A DNA stretch of 64,000 nucleotides, taken from the NCBI RefSeq assembly GCF_051622035.1, contig NC_135359.1:19057501-19121500 (forward strand). Direction: 5' to 3'. The position numbers and the translations under genes were made by a program. Origin of the DNA: Arctopsyche grandis. Lineage: Eukaryota; Arthropoda; Insecta; Trichoptera; Hydropsychidae. This document shows positions 12,650 through 24,965 of this stretch, in pieces. Every line of letters begins with the position of its first letter. Within the stretch, counting starts at the first letter, position 1. The notes beneath the pieces are model-generated. The model saw nothing but the letters and a program-made list of their open reading frames with translations, was not told where the DNA came from and did not search any database.

Positions 12650-15600
12650 CTATCGCTGTTCCCATCCTTCTTGAGGTGAACAAGACCTTCCTCTTTTTGC
12701 AAGTTGATGGCACAAATTTGGCGAGGCAACAATATCTCCAAGGAACACACTCAGCAGATAAAACTCCTTATTGCGATCGGGAGATCTCTTGTACTGTCTG
12801 AAAATTAAGAAAAAGACAATAAATTTAAACATCGAGTGGCATACTTACATATGTATGTACGAAATTGCATAATTCAAATGGAGGAAAAGAGCTACTGTTA
12901 CGTGAATATGCTTCAGAAATTGCTTTATGAATCCGTGATCAGATTCCGGTTATTAGTCACGCGACATATTCCACGCACAGAGGTTTTCAACTATTTATTT
13001 TATAAATTTTATCATTAATATAAATACAGAATTATATAAAAATAACACCTTTCAACTCTTTGGCTAATATCTACTGTATAATAGTAAACATTCTTTTGAG
13101 TTATTTTATATTTAGGATTTTACTTGCACATAATATGAAAATAGTTGTTCTAAGGTAAGTCTCGACAATACATATATGACGTTTAATATATAATAATATG
13201 ATGTTTAATATATAATATATGTTACAGTATAAGTGTAAATTTCATTCGTTTGTGAACATACTACATAGTTTGTTCATACACGAACCAATCTGTTCAGTTA
13301 TAGTGTTTACAAAAGAACAAATTGATGATCGAACTAGTTTGTTCTTACACATAATATTAGGCATAGACGTTTGACATAAATTTTGACAGCTAAAAGTTTA
13401 GAATTGATATTGGCCTAATTGAAAATAATAAATTTAAAAAAAAATGGGATGTAACCAACTCATGACTGTATCTATTATGTATTTGAGGAATATAAGAAGG
13501 TCACAAAACAAAATTCGATAATTAAACATTCATATTACGATTATGAAAGCATTTTCGATACAATTTGAGAGCAAATGTATGGAAACTTACACAACATAAA
13601 AGTTCTACTTCCGGTTATCGGATTGTGTTCAAAATTGTTTTATTACTTAAAATCACTATACATACTAATAATACGTCGTATCGATAAGAATTTCAGTAAC
13701 CGATACTAAGTTTCAGTTCGATAGGACTAACGTTGTTCAAAAAATCACCAAAATACACCTACACACAGGTGCACAGACATTTTTTCTAGATCATGAAAAC
13801 GTGATCAGTGATCGATTCTGAGTTCAAATCAGTTAAAATCTCGAGCTCTCGAGTAAATTATGAGAATTTGAACAGCACGAAACTTCCATCTAGCATTAAA
13901 CTTAGCCCCCCTATCTGAAAGGGTAGTGCAGATATGCAAAAACAATAAGGAAAACTTGGAACTTAAATATATTCGTAAAAATATAAATATATTGTGAATA
14001 ATATGCATATTTAAATATAAAAAATCAAAATTATATATGAAATTGAATTCATCCAAGGTGGGTGCCATGGCACCCATGGCACCCCACTTGGATCCACCAG
14101 TGATACGATACATGATGAGTCTATTTGAAGGTAGCTTTTAATTGTTAAAGTTTGAGCTAAAATCAATAGTTCGTAAAAATAATCGTAGGTACACGAAAAA
14201 ACTAGTATGTTCATAAACGAATAGGAGTGAACACGGACTGTAACATATGTACATATGTATATACGTTTCATCAGATGATTCGAAAATACCTTATAGCCGA
14301 TTGGTTTAGTATTCGTTTTGATTAACCTATGAATACGAGGATGAAAATAATTTAACCGTAAATAATTGGTAGTCAGTATTTCTACACTAATTTTGGACGA
14401 AAATGTAAGACCTTTTAACAGATACACACTTTTTCAGATAGGCCCAAGTCCATACAAGGTTTGTAACGTTACAAAAGACAAGAAACTAAAAGCTTTGAAC
14501 TTGGTATTCAGAATTCGTGACTATGGTTATATTTATCTCAAGAAATACAAAATCGAATTAAATGTGACCTACTAAAATTTGACGCAGTCTATGTGGGATT
14601 TTATAATAATTAAATGTTAAATATCGATTGCAATAGCTGATTTTACTAAGTCTTTAGCTACAACAAATTCCATTCGAAGTTGCCATCCAAAATGGATACA
14701 CTCAAATGCTGATAACAGTCAAATTTAGGCACATAAACCTCTGTAATACATATCAACTTTTTGAATGACTCATTCAAGATATTACACCACATCCAGAGCC
14801 CTCGGGCAATCTTTTCTAAACACCCTTCGAAAAAAATGATAAAAAATGGACTACCATCCTCCTTTTTTGGGGCTTGGGACCTTGCTACAGTTTCAGATAG
14901 TATCAGCAAAAGCATAGCAACCCAAATGTTTGGATATAATTCTTGTAAATTATGCTGTTTTATAAAATTTAATACAATGAGTGGATTAATTTTACCATGA
15001 ACTTTTATTTGAAAGAAAGGCTTTTAAATTGATAAGTACATCGATTATCAAATTTTGAATTCGCGGTGAGTTTAATTTGAAGATCGGCTCTTTCTAGTAG
15101 ATTGTTTGAATATAATTTCCCAAGTTCAAATTTTTGAGTTTAGAAAGTAGAGGCACCTTTGGCGCTCTAATATAAAGTTTTGTAGGGCCTTTGGCGCTCT
15201 AATTTTAATTTTAAAGCGCCTTTGCCGCATCGAGCGGCGCCCTAACTTATTTGGCGCCCTCGGGCGCCGCTCAACACAGCCCCCCCCCTAAAACTGGCAA
15301 TGAACACATCGTTTCCATTTGCAAATGGGGCTCAGATTGAAGTATAGTATTACATTTACAGATCAAAAACATAATGTTACTTTCTGTCGACTAAAAAAAC
15401 TCGATCTGAAGGACTCGACTAATCACAGATTTGCGTGGGAGCTACAATGCCAATTAATTTTCACGGAATCGACAACCCATGATGAAACGTTTGTGACATT
15501 TTCATTGCGGTTATGGTCGACAACACCTGTTCGGATCGACCGGAACTTTCAAAGCAGGAGGTGGTCAAGCTTGAGCAACCTATGGTGACATAACGAGATG

Positions 15601-17458
15601 CTTATGGCTCTTCATTTATTCTACGGGGAAAACTTGGACGTGCTCGTGAACACGTTTAATTGCATGCACGTCCAGATCGACCAGAATTCAAATGCTTGCC
15701 ATGAAGTAATTTCATCGTAACGTTTTTAATATGATGCAACTATTAAGTGTTATACTAGCGTGACGACACTTTAGATACACCGTTCGGTGGCCTTGAAATT
15801 TTAATTCTGAAACTTTCATTGCATAGCTTTTAACCTGAAAATGGTTCCCCAGTCGATGACATCTCTATTTCTTTTGCGCAAAGCTCGTGCTGCATAATGA
15901 GCGCAAACCCTTTCATACACGCAGACTCCTTGTCCTAGTGCTGCTACCAACTTCTTTTCAGCTTCAGAAACGTCAATGTGTTCATCTGAACTATCATCAG
16001 TGATAGCACCACGTCTTGTACGACGTCTGTATGTATCTGGAAAATAAAGTTAAAAGTCGTCAATTGAATTATGTACTTTTGTATACACGAGTACTTTATA
16101 CATAGCAAATGCGTCACGGTTGATGGTGTATTTTTTAACCTTTTTATTTTATTTGAAAAAAATGTACTTTGTAGTCTTCAGCACCTTTTGAAATATAACG
16201 CATATAAAAACACTAAGATTTCTATAATTTAAAAGCAATTTGGGCTATAATGTAATATAATAATAAATATCTATAGAAACTCTGAACTCTACAAAACATT
16301 TCATTGAATTTTTTTTACTATAAATAATGCAATACACAGAAAACGATCATTATATATCACTGAATATACCTATTATCATAGTTTTTTGCTCGTAAGTTTA
16401 TCCTTATATAAGGAATATATTAGCACTAATGGAAAATGTGACAAGCAAAGGTCAAAGATTTACAAATATGATTGAAATATTGAAAGAGCTGTTGAAAATT
16501 TGAGCTCCCAGATTATTCATTTACACTTGATGGAATAATAAAATGTTTTTTAAAATCATTTTATCATAATCTTATAAATTAAAATTAAAGTCGACATCTT
16601 CGAATAGCGTAATACCCGGTTGACACGATATGAGCAAACCCAGACCGAGTCGCTCGGATAAGTCACTTGGACGTTACTAGTAACGTGATTAAGTTAATGG
16701 AATCCAAGGACACTCAAATAGTGTCAGGTTATTTTATTGGTAGCTATATTTAACCATCACGAAAGCATTTAATCTTAAGTTAATACCTTTGGAATGCGAA
16801 ATAATAATAATATTTATTTATGAATTGCTAATCATCGTGCACTTGACTGTTCTAAAAAAATGCGAATTTAATCATCTGAAAGTATCCTAAATTTATAAAA
16901 ATACACAAAATCATGAATAACCTCAGGAATGCTTAAAGATTGTTTACATACTATGTATGTGCATAGTTTCTGCTGCTTTAAAATGATCCGTGTACGCTAT
17001 AATTTGAATGACAACATCTAATCAAATAATCAATTGCTTATTTAGAAACATCTTACGTATTTTTGAAATGCTATAAAATCATCAATATACATACAATGTT
17101 ACATAAATTTGTATGTAAGCTTTCACTCGATGAAATAAATTTGTTATCCGCTTAATTCGAAACGAACAGAACCAGTTTTCCGTAAGACAATAATAGAATG
17201 TAAATATTAAGAGTTGACTCATGGAATGTTCTCATGGTACTGTAAATAAAACTCACTAGGATCCAACGAGTATGATAGTTTCTTAACGAAGTTGGCCAAT
17301 CTGACAAAGAGGATGATCACCGGAAATCCAATGAGCTGAACTGGTAGTTCGAAAGCTGGGTCCTGGGCCAGAGCCGTCTGAGGGACTTCAGATAGGAACG
17401 TGAATAGAATAACGTGCAATCCGAGTCCGGAGAACAAAGCCAAATTCTTCAACTTCAT
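12650..17458 (-). CDS. Gene B: small secreted four-cysteine protein
   Basis: Three coding exons, 17458-17257, 16036-15835 and 12797-12650, give 183 aa ending in TAG. The donors are GTGAGT (phase 1) and GTTAAA after TTTTCAG (phase 2, somewhat weak); the acceptors are TTTTCCAG and ATTTTCAG. Residues 1-31 are a signal peptide (cleavage near TALAQD) and a second hydrophobic stretch covers about 39-55. Exon 2 starts with a basic cluster, YRRRTRRG, that could be a proprotein-convertase site. The cysteines are C106-x5-C112 (CVYERVC) and C164-x9-C174. The phase-2 intron between the cysteine pairs matches genes A and C. The protein lacks the low-complexity inserts of gene A and is probably a mature secreted domain of about 105 residues. 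Function is not recognised. Intron 1 (1.2 kb) holds a MITE fragment; intron 2 (3.0 kb) holds several repeats. Confidence 0.85.
13240..14230. repeat. Repeat block in intron 2 of gene B with inverted flanks
   Basis: ATTCGTTTGTGAACATACTA at about 13242-13261 recurs inverted near 14200-14226 as ATTCGTTTATGAACATACTA, so the block of about 990 bp may be one DNA element or a composite. Inside, 13390-13860 contains TTCTACTTCCGGTTATCGG and TTTTTTCTAGATCATGAAA, which look like a dispersed insect repeat; that is a recollection, not a search result. A hAT-like end lies at 14057-14102. Confidence 0.35.
14057..14102 (-). mobile_element. hAT-like terminal sequence CACTGGTGGATCCAAG
   Basis: The minus strand reads CACTGGTGGATCCAAG, GGGGTGCC and then a palindromic GGTGCCATGGCACC. 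A terminal CASTGGYGGATCCAAG followed by G-rich DNA is a pattern I associate with hAT-superfamily ends. The partner end and an 8-bp target duplication were not found. Confidence 0.4.
15151..15300 (-). mobile_element. GGCGCC-rich fragment, hAT-like transposon remnant
   Basis: The minus strand starts CCAGTTTTAGGGGGGGGGC and continues with GAGCGGCGCCCGAGGGCGCC and several GAGCGCCAAAGG repeats. It is strikingly GC-rich compared with its surroundings and belongs to the same style as 2111-2170. It sits in intron 2 of gene B. No coding potential is recognised. Confidence 0.4.
16615..16688 (+). mobile_element. Partial second copy of the 2280-2409 MITE family
   Basis: CGGTTGACACGATATGAGCA followed by AAACCCAGACCGAGTCGCTC and GGACGTTACTAGTAACGT matches the left half of the 2280-2409 element. 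Similarity stops just after the GTTACTAGTAAC palindrome, so this is a half element or a solo end. It lies in intron 1 of gene B. Confidence 0.6.
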
Positions 17459-17720
17459 ATTTGCACTAATTCAAATTGAGAATTTTCCAACGATCACAGC
17501 ACGACAATAAAAAACTTTTGAACCAACACTTAATGGTTTCCACTCATTCCAATGATCGATCGTAAGAAACGATTTTCGCAAACTGGGTATACTCTCGTAG
17601 TGTACCACTCTCGTACGAATTCACTAAGTGTTTGAGCTCACGTACAAACCAACAGCTCAGTATCAGTCGAGTGAAAGTAAAAACTGAACGGTGGTTTTGG
17701 TTAAGAGCTCACATTGGGCA
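17459..17720 (-). promoter_or_regulatory. Probable 5' UTR and promoter region of gene B
   Basis: The 260 bases upstream of the gene B start codon are visibly less AT-rich than the surroundings. On the minus strand they contain initiator-like TTCAGTT near 17680-17690 and ATCAGTC near 17663. No TATA box is obvious. The exact start site cannot be placed from sequence alone. Confidence 0.35.
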
Positions 17721-19140
17721 TTGGTGGCACGCGATTGCCTCAACAGAACATAATATGATAATGTCTACATACATATGTACATATGTACGTAAAGAAAGCC
17801 CTACATAAAATAAAAATAAATCTAACCAATAAATCTACAGAAGAATCAAATAAATTGCATTTTACAACGATAAAACCCAATAGAAAGCGTCAAATATAAT
17901 ATATTTTGCGTACAATTTAAATATTCAACAGATATATAAGTATATACACACTAAATAAATTCAAATCATAAAAGAGTACGCCAATGTATATTGCAGTTTT
18001 CCAGTGTCGTAATAATAAGCTCATCGATGCGAGCATTGTTCTTACAATCAGTTCAATTCATAGCCTATGCGTGTTCGATTACATATACCGGGTTGTTTTT
18101 GATTATATTTAATGAATTTTCAAACAATAAACTCGTATCTAAAACCTCAATAAACGCATCGAACATCCTCGATGTGCTGTTCAGAATTTTAATGTTAATC
18201 ATGTTGTAATATGGCCATCGTTATTATGATCTTTCACCTTGTGCCGAATACAAGTGCCCGAAACAGTTGACAACAGTTTTGACTAAAAAAACCTAATAAA
18301 AAAATATATTTCAATATTTTTATACATATAGAATTTCCATCAGAGAAAGTGTCACATTCAATTTTTTTAGACTTCACATCTAAATTTACTCATCTCCGCT
18401 TTCTTCTGTGCATTTGATTTGCATGTGCAAACATATATTTATGTACATACAAATACACAATCATGCTGTACACTGCTGGATGTATTATACATACATACAT
18501 AGGTCATTCCAACATGGTTCCATTCGCCTCTGTTTTGGGAAACTCTCATCGATCTCATTCCACACAATTTTTCTGATTTCATCCACCCATCTCCCCTGAG
18601 GCCTTCCTTGTATATCTCATAGCTGAAAAGTGAGTAGAGTAATGTCGCTTTTCAGGAGCATTTTTGAAAAAAAGTAAACCGTACAGAATTTAAATGAAAT
18701 AAGAGTAGGATAAATATATTGTATGGAGATGTTGCTATTTATAATAAACTGTCAGATAAAATTATAAATAGATAGTAATATTGATACATTTCTGGTAGCT
18801 ACATACATACATATAAGGCAAAAAACGTACACATTTACACATTCATACGTACCTCTGTATGAATGTGTTAATATAATATTTATTTTTATTTCTTGTGTGA
18901 ATGTGTGTGTGTGTACATATGTGTATGAATATATATTATTATTTTTATGATTAAATATAATTAGCTATTAAGCTAGATATATGTATCTTATGTACATAAA
19001 TAAATAAAAGTGGGTCAAATTATGTATGTACAGTCACTTTTGAGGAGAAACTGACCTTTATTTCGGCGACAATTTAAATCGTTAGTTTCTTCAATAAATG
19101 TTCTGTAACTTTTACAAAACCCTAGTAATAATTAATAAGA
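17721..19140. other. Intergenic AT-rich DNA upstream of gene B
   Basis: This holds TACATATGTA-type simple repeats (17765-17790), a TGTG/ATGT microsatellite near 18895-18930 and an RTE tail at 18505-18622. I see no exon. Confidence 0.4.
18505..18622 (-). mobile_element. RTE-like LINE 3' fragment
   Basis: The plus strand carries CATGGTTCCATTCGCCTCTG, TTTCATCCACCCATCTCCCC and CTTCCTTGTATATCTC. This is the antisense of a reverse-transcriptase C-terminus (GRPxGRWVDEIRK...DEWK) that recurs many times in this window. It is a short, decayed remnant. Confidence 0.6.
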
Positions 19141-19287
19141 AATTATTTTTTAATATGCTATTTATATCCACCATAGGCATGTTTCTATTTTTTTTTTTTT
19201 TTTTGATTAATTAAAAAATCAACTAAAACAAAAAATCAATTAATCAAAAAAATAAGGTGGATATCCATAGCATATTAAAAAATAATT
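19141..19287. repeat. 147-bp inverted repeat (long hairpin)
   Basis: Arms of 32 bp (19141-19172 and 19256-19287) match with two mismatches. Inner sequences TTTGATTAATT and AATTAATCAAA extend the pairing around a T17 run. It could be a small MITE or the source of a hairpin RNA. No clear target duplication was seen. Confidence 0.6.
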
Positions 19288-19712
19288 GCTCTTGTGCCAT
19301 AATTGAGGAAGGGAGAAGTTTAATACGTTTGTATGGACAAGGCGCTGAGGCATCTTAATATGATGTTTTGTTTTTAACAATATTTAAAAATACTGGTGGC
19401 CTGTAATACATTTATTCTACTTTTCCGATATTCTTGACATATTGAATGAAAAGTAGTGAAAACAATTTGTAAATGAAGACAAACAGAAATATTGTTTTTG
19501 GAACTGAAAATTGGACTTCCACCACTTACAAATATAACTTGTCATATAACGGATAAAAATGAACGGTCAGTAAATTGCTTATTTTTAAGTATTTTTTGAC
19601 AAACAGATGACTTACTTGTCATATATTTATTAACCAAATGAGCTACTGGCCAAATAAATACAGACCCTTTATTTCCGTTGAAATTCTGCCTGTACGTATA
19701 CTAAGCATATGT

Positions 19713-19829
19713 CACTTAGTATACGTATACACTTAGTATACGTATACACTTAGTATACGTATACACTTAGTATACGTATACACTTAGTATACGTATACAC
19801 TTAGTATACGTATACACTTAGTATACATA
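19713..19829. repeat. 17-bp tandem repeat, about 7 copies
   Basis: The unit CACTTAGTATACGTATA is repeated head to tail nearly perfectly; the last copy decays into ATATGTATG. The unit contains the palindrome GTATACGTATAC. A single inverted TACGTATACTAAG just upstream (about 19694-19706) resembles the unit on the opposite strand. Confidence 0.9.
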
Positions 19830-20559
19830 TGTATGTATATATTTTTTATATAAATATTGGCTTTATATATTTTTTGTGAAACAAAACTAGAGAAAAACAA
19901 ACGTGGAAGTTCATATAAAATCCTTGAGATAAACATTTTTTGGAAGTGTTGAAACATTGAACAAATTGATTTCATAATTTGAAAAATGTATGATATTTTC
20001 ATGTTTTTTTTAACTTGTCAATTTTGTTGAATTCTTGCAAATCAATTTTAAATCCACTTACACTGAGTCAATTTTCCTTCTATGACAATATACATAATTT
20101 AAGTTGACCCCCTCTCATCTTGCTCAAAAAAGTTATTAACAAAGCTAAGTAGTATTTATTTACTTGGTTACCATATCAATGAATCAACATTCAATACTTG
20201 AATTTTAGTGTGTGCGTATAATAGTCTAAAGAATACTTTTAAGTTATTTGATTAATATAATAAGAAGTCACTTATTAATATGGATACTATAAGTTTTATT
20301 TAAATTTCGTTCCGCCACTGGAATATTTTACTCACTCTGTGTGTAATCTCGTTTCAAAACGCACGGTCAAGCAATTGGGCGTTGGACAATCGAAGGCCAG
20401 TATTTGACAAATAGTCGTTTCACCGGACACAGTCTGAGCAAAAACGAAAGTCAAACTTGAACTTGGTTATATATAATATATACATAGGTATATACATACT
20501 TATGCAGGCAGCTCCAGAAAAACTTATGAGTGTTAAATTTGATGGGCCTAGCTTAACGA

Positions 20560-20970
20560 GGAAAATATATGTAGGTGAGTGAAGAATATTGCGCAACCGG
20601 AATGCGTAATTGAAAGTTGCGCAACTGCCTCATAATAATGCGCGTACAATGTCGATCGAAATTTTTCCGTTTAACGATGGCGTAATCGTCGCAAATTTCA
20701 CTTTTGAACGAAACGCATCTCTCGTCGTTTTCTAGTGAAACTGTTATTATGTAGTGTGAAATTTATACGTTTTATCTCGCAGCATTGAAGATGTCGTGAC
20801 GAAACATTTGTCAAAAAGTTATTGTTGGTAACATGAACATTGTTCGTGTTTCGAAACGGCTGTTGTTAATTGATTATTATCGTTCGTCGCAAGCGATATT
20901 GTGGAAATTTGAACGATTTTCCTTTATTTGAAATGAAATCGCAACACAAAGATATCGCAATGAGATAAAT
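20560..20970. promoter_or_regulatory. Candidate regulatory block between genes B and C
   Basis: A 400-bp block of more balanced base composition with no open frame. It contains ATTGCGCAAC (20588-20597) and the perfect palindrome GTTGCGCAAC (20616-20625), both resembling C/EBP sites, plus several CGTCG and GAAACG motifs. The regulatory role is inferred from composition only. Confidence 0.25.
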
Positions 20971-21149
20971 AAGTCTGAATTTGTTATACGAATATTTAAA
21001 TTTAGCACTTATTCTTATCAATATTAAACATCACTATTAAAGAAATTTCTATACATATGTGTTTATTTGTCAATATGCATTTAATTATGTGCTTTGGGAA
21101 ACAAATTTATAGAATTGCATCAAGTATGTTAGAGATTTTAACATATTAT

Positions 21150-21535
21150 GACATATTGGAAAGAGTGGAGGGATTGAAATGGCAATGGGCGGGCTACGTA
21201 TCTAGAAGAATGGATGAAAGGTGGACAAAAGAAGTGCCGGTATGGGACCCGAGAGAATGTAAAAGGGCGAAAGGAAGGCCATAAGGTAGATGAGTGGATA
21301 AATAAAAAAAAAACGAGATGGTTTACGTCTTCGTAGCTTCCAGCTGGGAAGGTGCACAAAAAAGTATTACAATGGTCTCAGAGAGATTGTAAAAGGGTGA
21401 ATGCGTGTGGATGTGTGGAGTGAGGTGGATGAATTTTGCACAAAAGGACGCGTGTTGAAGCGCAGAGACGAGTGGAAGCGTGTTGGAGAGGTATGCATCC
21501 AGCAGTGGATGTATGTAAATGATGATGATGATGCA
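21150..21535 (+). mobile_element. RTE-like LINE 3' region, plus orientation, rearranged
   Basis: The translated plus strand gives LKWQWAGYVSRRMDERWTKE and VPVWDPRECKRAKGRP, the C-terminal region of an endonuclease/reverse transcriptase of RTE type. A second segment at about 21355-21530 repeats part of it (VDVWSEVDEF, RDEWKRVGEV, QQWM) and ends in a GATGATGATG tail. Stops and frameshifts show it is dead. It is the only plus-oriented copy of this family that I found here. Confidence 0.75.
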
Positions 21536-22450
21536 ACAGATATATTATCAAATATCAAATTAAATAAAAGAAATCATCTTCAAGTGTAGATTTAAATATT
21601 ACAATTGCTACCAAGCTATTTTCTGGCTACCAAGGGGTAGCAGCGCGTCGCAGATGTTTGTATGTAGAAGGGCACGTGCCTCACATTGAAACCATTCTCA
21701 TTATGAGAGCGGCCTCCCTACGTTATCGTGTAATTGTGTCGTCAGATTATTTTCATGCTGCCGCAACTAATAATTTCCGCTCATCACTGTACATATAATA
21801 CGATGTTCGGAAGATGGAGGTAGTTCAACGACCGCCATACATTGACTCTCTATTAATTAATTATTTATTATTATTATTATATGTACTTATATTATTATTA
21901 TCATATTATATTTATTTATTTTCGTATTAATTTGTATATACATATACATATATATGGAGATTTTACTATTCTTCCTATTGTCTGGAATAAAATTATAAAA
22001 ATTAAAAAAATTATCTGTTTGTAATTATGTTTTAATTTTTAAAGCATATATGTATGTACATACTATGTACCAGAAAAAAAATATTCCATCCTTTTCATTA
22101 TGGGAACACGTCGTAGAAATAAAATAATAATAATAAAATATCATCAAACAAATCTTTTAACACAAACATACATTCAAACATATAAATGTATTTATGTATG
22201 TACATACATAGTATATATGCATATGTATCTGAATATTATATAAAAAAGTAAGAGAAGATTGTAAAAATGTACACACTGATTCGATTTATTATATTATCAT
22301 GTAATTTTTTTTAGAATATTTATGATTCATTATAAATTTTTAAATTTAAATTTATTCAAAATAAACAAAGCGACCTCTTAGTGTTATATTAAAGTCATTT
22401 GGAACTGTTTTCGTTCAATATTTAAATAATTTTATATTTTACTACTTACA

Positions 22451-22506
22451 GCAACAGGTGTCGTTCAACAGGTACAACAGGTGTTTGCGTTTCTTAGCAA
22501 CAGGTG
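22451..22506 (+). promoter_or_regulatory. Cluster of CAGGTG/CAGGTA motifs
   Basis: CAGGTG at 22455, CAGGTA at 22469, CAGGTG at 22478 and CAGGTG at 22501 all lie on one strand within 52 bp, three of them preceded by CAA. CAGGTG is the core site of Snail-type zinc fingers and an E-box. Binding is inferred, not shown. Confidence 0.3.
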
Positions 22507-24284
22507 GATTTTGTTACAAATTTTCACAAAACAAAATCTGATTTTACAACCACACAAAGGTGGTGTTAAATATTTAATAACTATGTACATACATATGTAC
22601 ACTCTTTCAATCGCCAACATTTAAAAAAATAATACTCTACATATGTATATTGAAAATGTATGTACATATGTACATATGTATGTAAATATATAGATAGTTA
22701 AACTTGTATTCTCGTTGCAAGTACGTATATTACAAATATGTTTATCTAAATTTCCTCACTCAATAAGCATAGTGTGTTTTAAAAAAAATAGAACTATAAA
22801 CAATTTTGACAAAACATTGCGTTTCAATAAAATATTTTGGAATTTTAATTCTTAATATTCGTGCCAACTATAAAATTTACATTGTGCATGATAAAATCTT
22901 AAATAGATTGTATGTTGTAATACTAAGCACGCTATTGTAAATTGGCACATTCTCAAGGTAAGTGTGCCTTCATATCAAGCTATAATCACATTTGAATTAT
23001 TGATTAAATGCATCAACTAAAAGCTTGTATGGATTAAAATTTAAAATTGCATTGCATGTAGGCAACTAATTTGTATAGGATATGACATACATACATATAC
23101 ATATACTCTATGCATGTGCATATGTACATACATATGTAGGTGAGGGACTACAGTAATTGGTTTGGTCTATAGAACTTAGATTTTAAAGCTAAATATACAT
23201 ATATGTAGTTATATGCGTCTATTGATTGGTATTGAATAAAAATAGCACTATTATGAATGCAAAAGCTTTCTACTAATATTTTTTAATTTAAAATTTTTGT
23301 AACCAATATTAATATTGACCAAGGATATTATATTTCATTTACCATAACCCTGGTATTTTTTCTATAAATTCTTACATAAAAAAATTAATAAATGAAAAAA
23401 AATGTATATAACAAAACAATTTATTTTTCTATATCACAAGTACAATTATTGGTAGAACAATAACAATTTACATATCATAGTATAAATGTAAGAAAATAAA
23501 ATATATACTCTCATATTGAGTATCTACAATGTACTTATACAATAGTGATATAAAAAGTCAATGAAGGATAAGTATTTTAGAAATTTAATCTTTCCATTTT
23601 ACTGTTATTTTGAAAAATATATAAAATAATGTTAACAAAACTATTTATTTACATTGCATTGCACATCATTCGGCCTACAGTTTTTCACAATACAAATTCA
23701 ATATGTACAATTTGGTAAAATGTCATGTGATAAAACCGCTTAAAATAAATCTTAACACAAAGCACTATCTTAAATTTGCATAAAGATAGATAGGTAATAT
23801 ATATTAATACGAGTGCAAAATCAATAAAACAAGTCGCATAGTGAATGCACTTTTGCAATGGCTGTGTTACATGCAAACCTGTTTATTTCTAAGACTTATC
23901 ACACAAAACTGCATATTATTTCGTACTTAAAAACTAGGTTAAACACTTCATATACTATGTAAATACATAATAGGCAAATGTTAGATTATAAACAATTATA
24001 CAACTTTGATGACCTTTCAAAATTGTACAAAGTACAGACTACCATATACGAAATACATACATCTATCTGTATGTAAGTGGAATAGAATAAGTGGAATATA
24101 CATATGTACATATTAGTAACGCATTACAATTAATAGCAGTCAAATTTTTGTTTATAATTGATGGAATTCAATGAAAGAATTGTTAGCAATATATTACAAA
24201 GCGAAGGAAAATTTTAAAAGTAAAGAAAGATTTCTAAAAATTGACTGAGAAAAGTACATTTTACGATAAAAAAGATTTCCAATA
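22507..24284. other. AT-rich intergenic DNA
   Basis: ACATATGTA simple repeats occur at 22583-22685 and 23090-23140. No exon, RNA gene or clear element is recognised. Confidence 0.4.
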
Positions 24285-24965
24285 TAAGATTAGTGGACGA
24301 CACGATGGCAGTGGCCAGCAATGAGTATGAAATGGTTTGCAGAATAGAAATAGAGTGTAAGCACTTGGGTCTAGAAATGAAATAAAATAAAACAAAAATC
24401 TTCCTCGTTGGCAGGTTTGAGTTTCTCATAAAGTTCAATTATTTAAAAGACTGTGAGTAAGTCAACGATTTATTACTTGTGTAGGTGCCTTGATCTCAAG
24501 AGAAGGAGAATTTCAATCAGAAATCCGCAGAAGAATAGGAGTTGCAAAAGTCGCGATGATCAGTCTGACAAAGATATATGGAATATTATATTGAAGTCGA
24601 GACATGGACGTTAAAAACCATGTGAACTGTATAAGAGGTGTGTAAAAAAGAGAAAAGGGGACATGTCAGTTGCCTTTGAAATGTGGTACCGGAGGTAGAC
24701 ATTTTCAAAGACCTGACAGTTTCAGAGAGAGACTCCACAACATGCAGAAATTGGATTTTTCTCGCTTGGCCATATTGCCATGAAGAGCGTGAAGCTGGTA
24801 GTTATTGGAACACCAGAGGAAAGGCGAACGAGAGAACGGTCTCCCATAAGATGGTCAGATCAAATCAAAGAACTGACGGGATTGGCCCTAAACACTGTAT
24901 TCAACTTGCCAAAGGACCAGGAAGAGTGATCAAAACGAGGAAGAAGAATATCGTACATACATAAC
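24285..24965 (+). mobile_element. Decayed LINE reverse-transcriptase remnant
   Basis: Broken frames on the plus strand read VDDTMAVASNEYEMVCRIE (like the YxDD-adjacent RT segment), then ALISREGEFQSEIRRRIGVA and KVAMISLTKI, and near the end RRTRERSPIRWSDQIKELTG. This order matches the second half of a non-LTR reverse transcriptase (thumb and C-terminal region). Several stops and frameshifts show it is inactive. It belongs to a family different from the RTE tails found elsewhere in the window. Confidence 0.7.

Noticed and set aside
14761-15000. 79-codon plus frame and overlapping minus frame in intron 2 of gene B
   Set aside because: Both strands are open and neither matches a family I recognise; evidence is too weak for a gene.
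15319-15588. 89-codon plus frame in intron 2 of gene B
   Set aside because: No recognised domain, no splice context and opposite strand to the gene; probably repeat DNA.
19713-19829. Regular direct repeats as a CRISPR array
   Set aside because: The 17-bp units abut without spacers and the genome is eukaryotic; it is a minisatellite.
22560-22690. ACATATGTACATATGTA arrays as regulatory palindromes
   Set aside because: This simple repeat is scattered through the whole window and is background for this genome.
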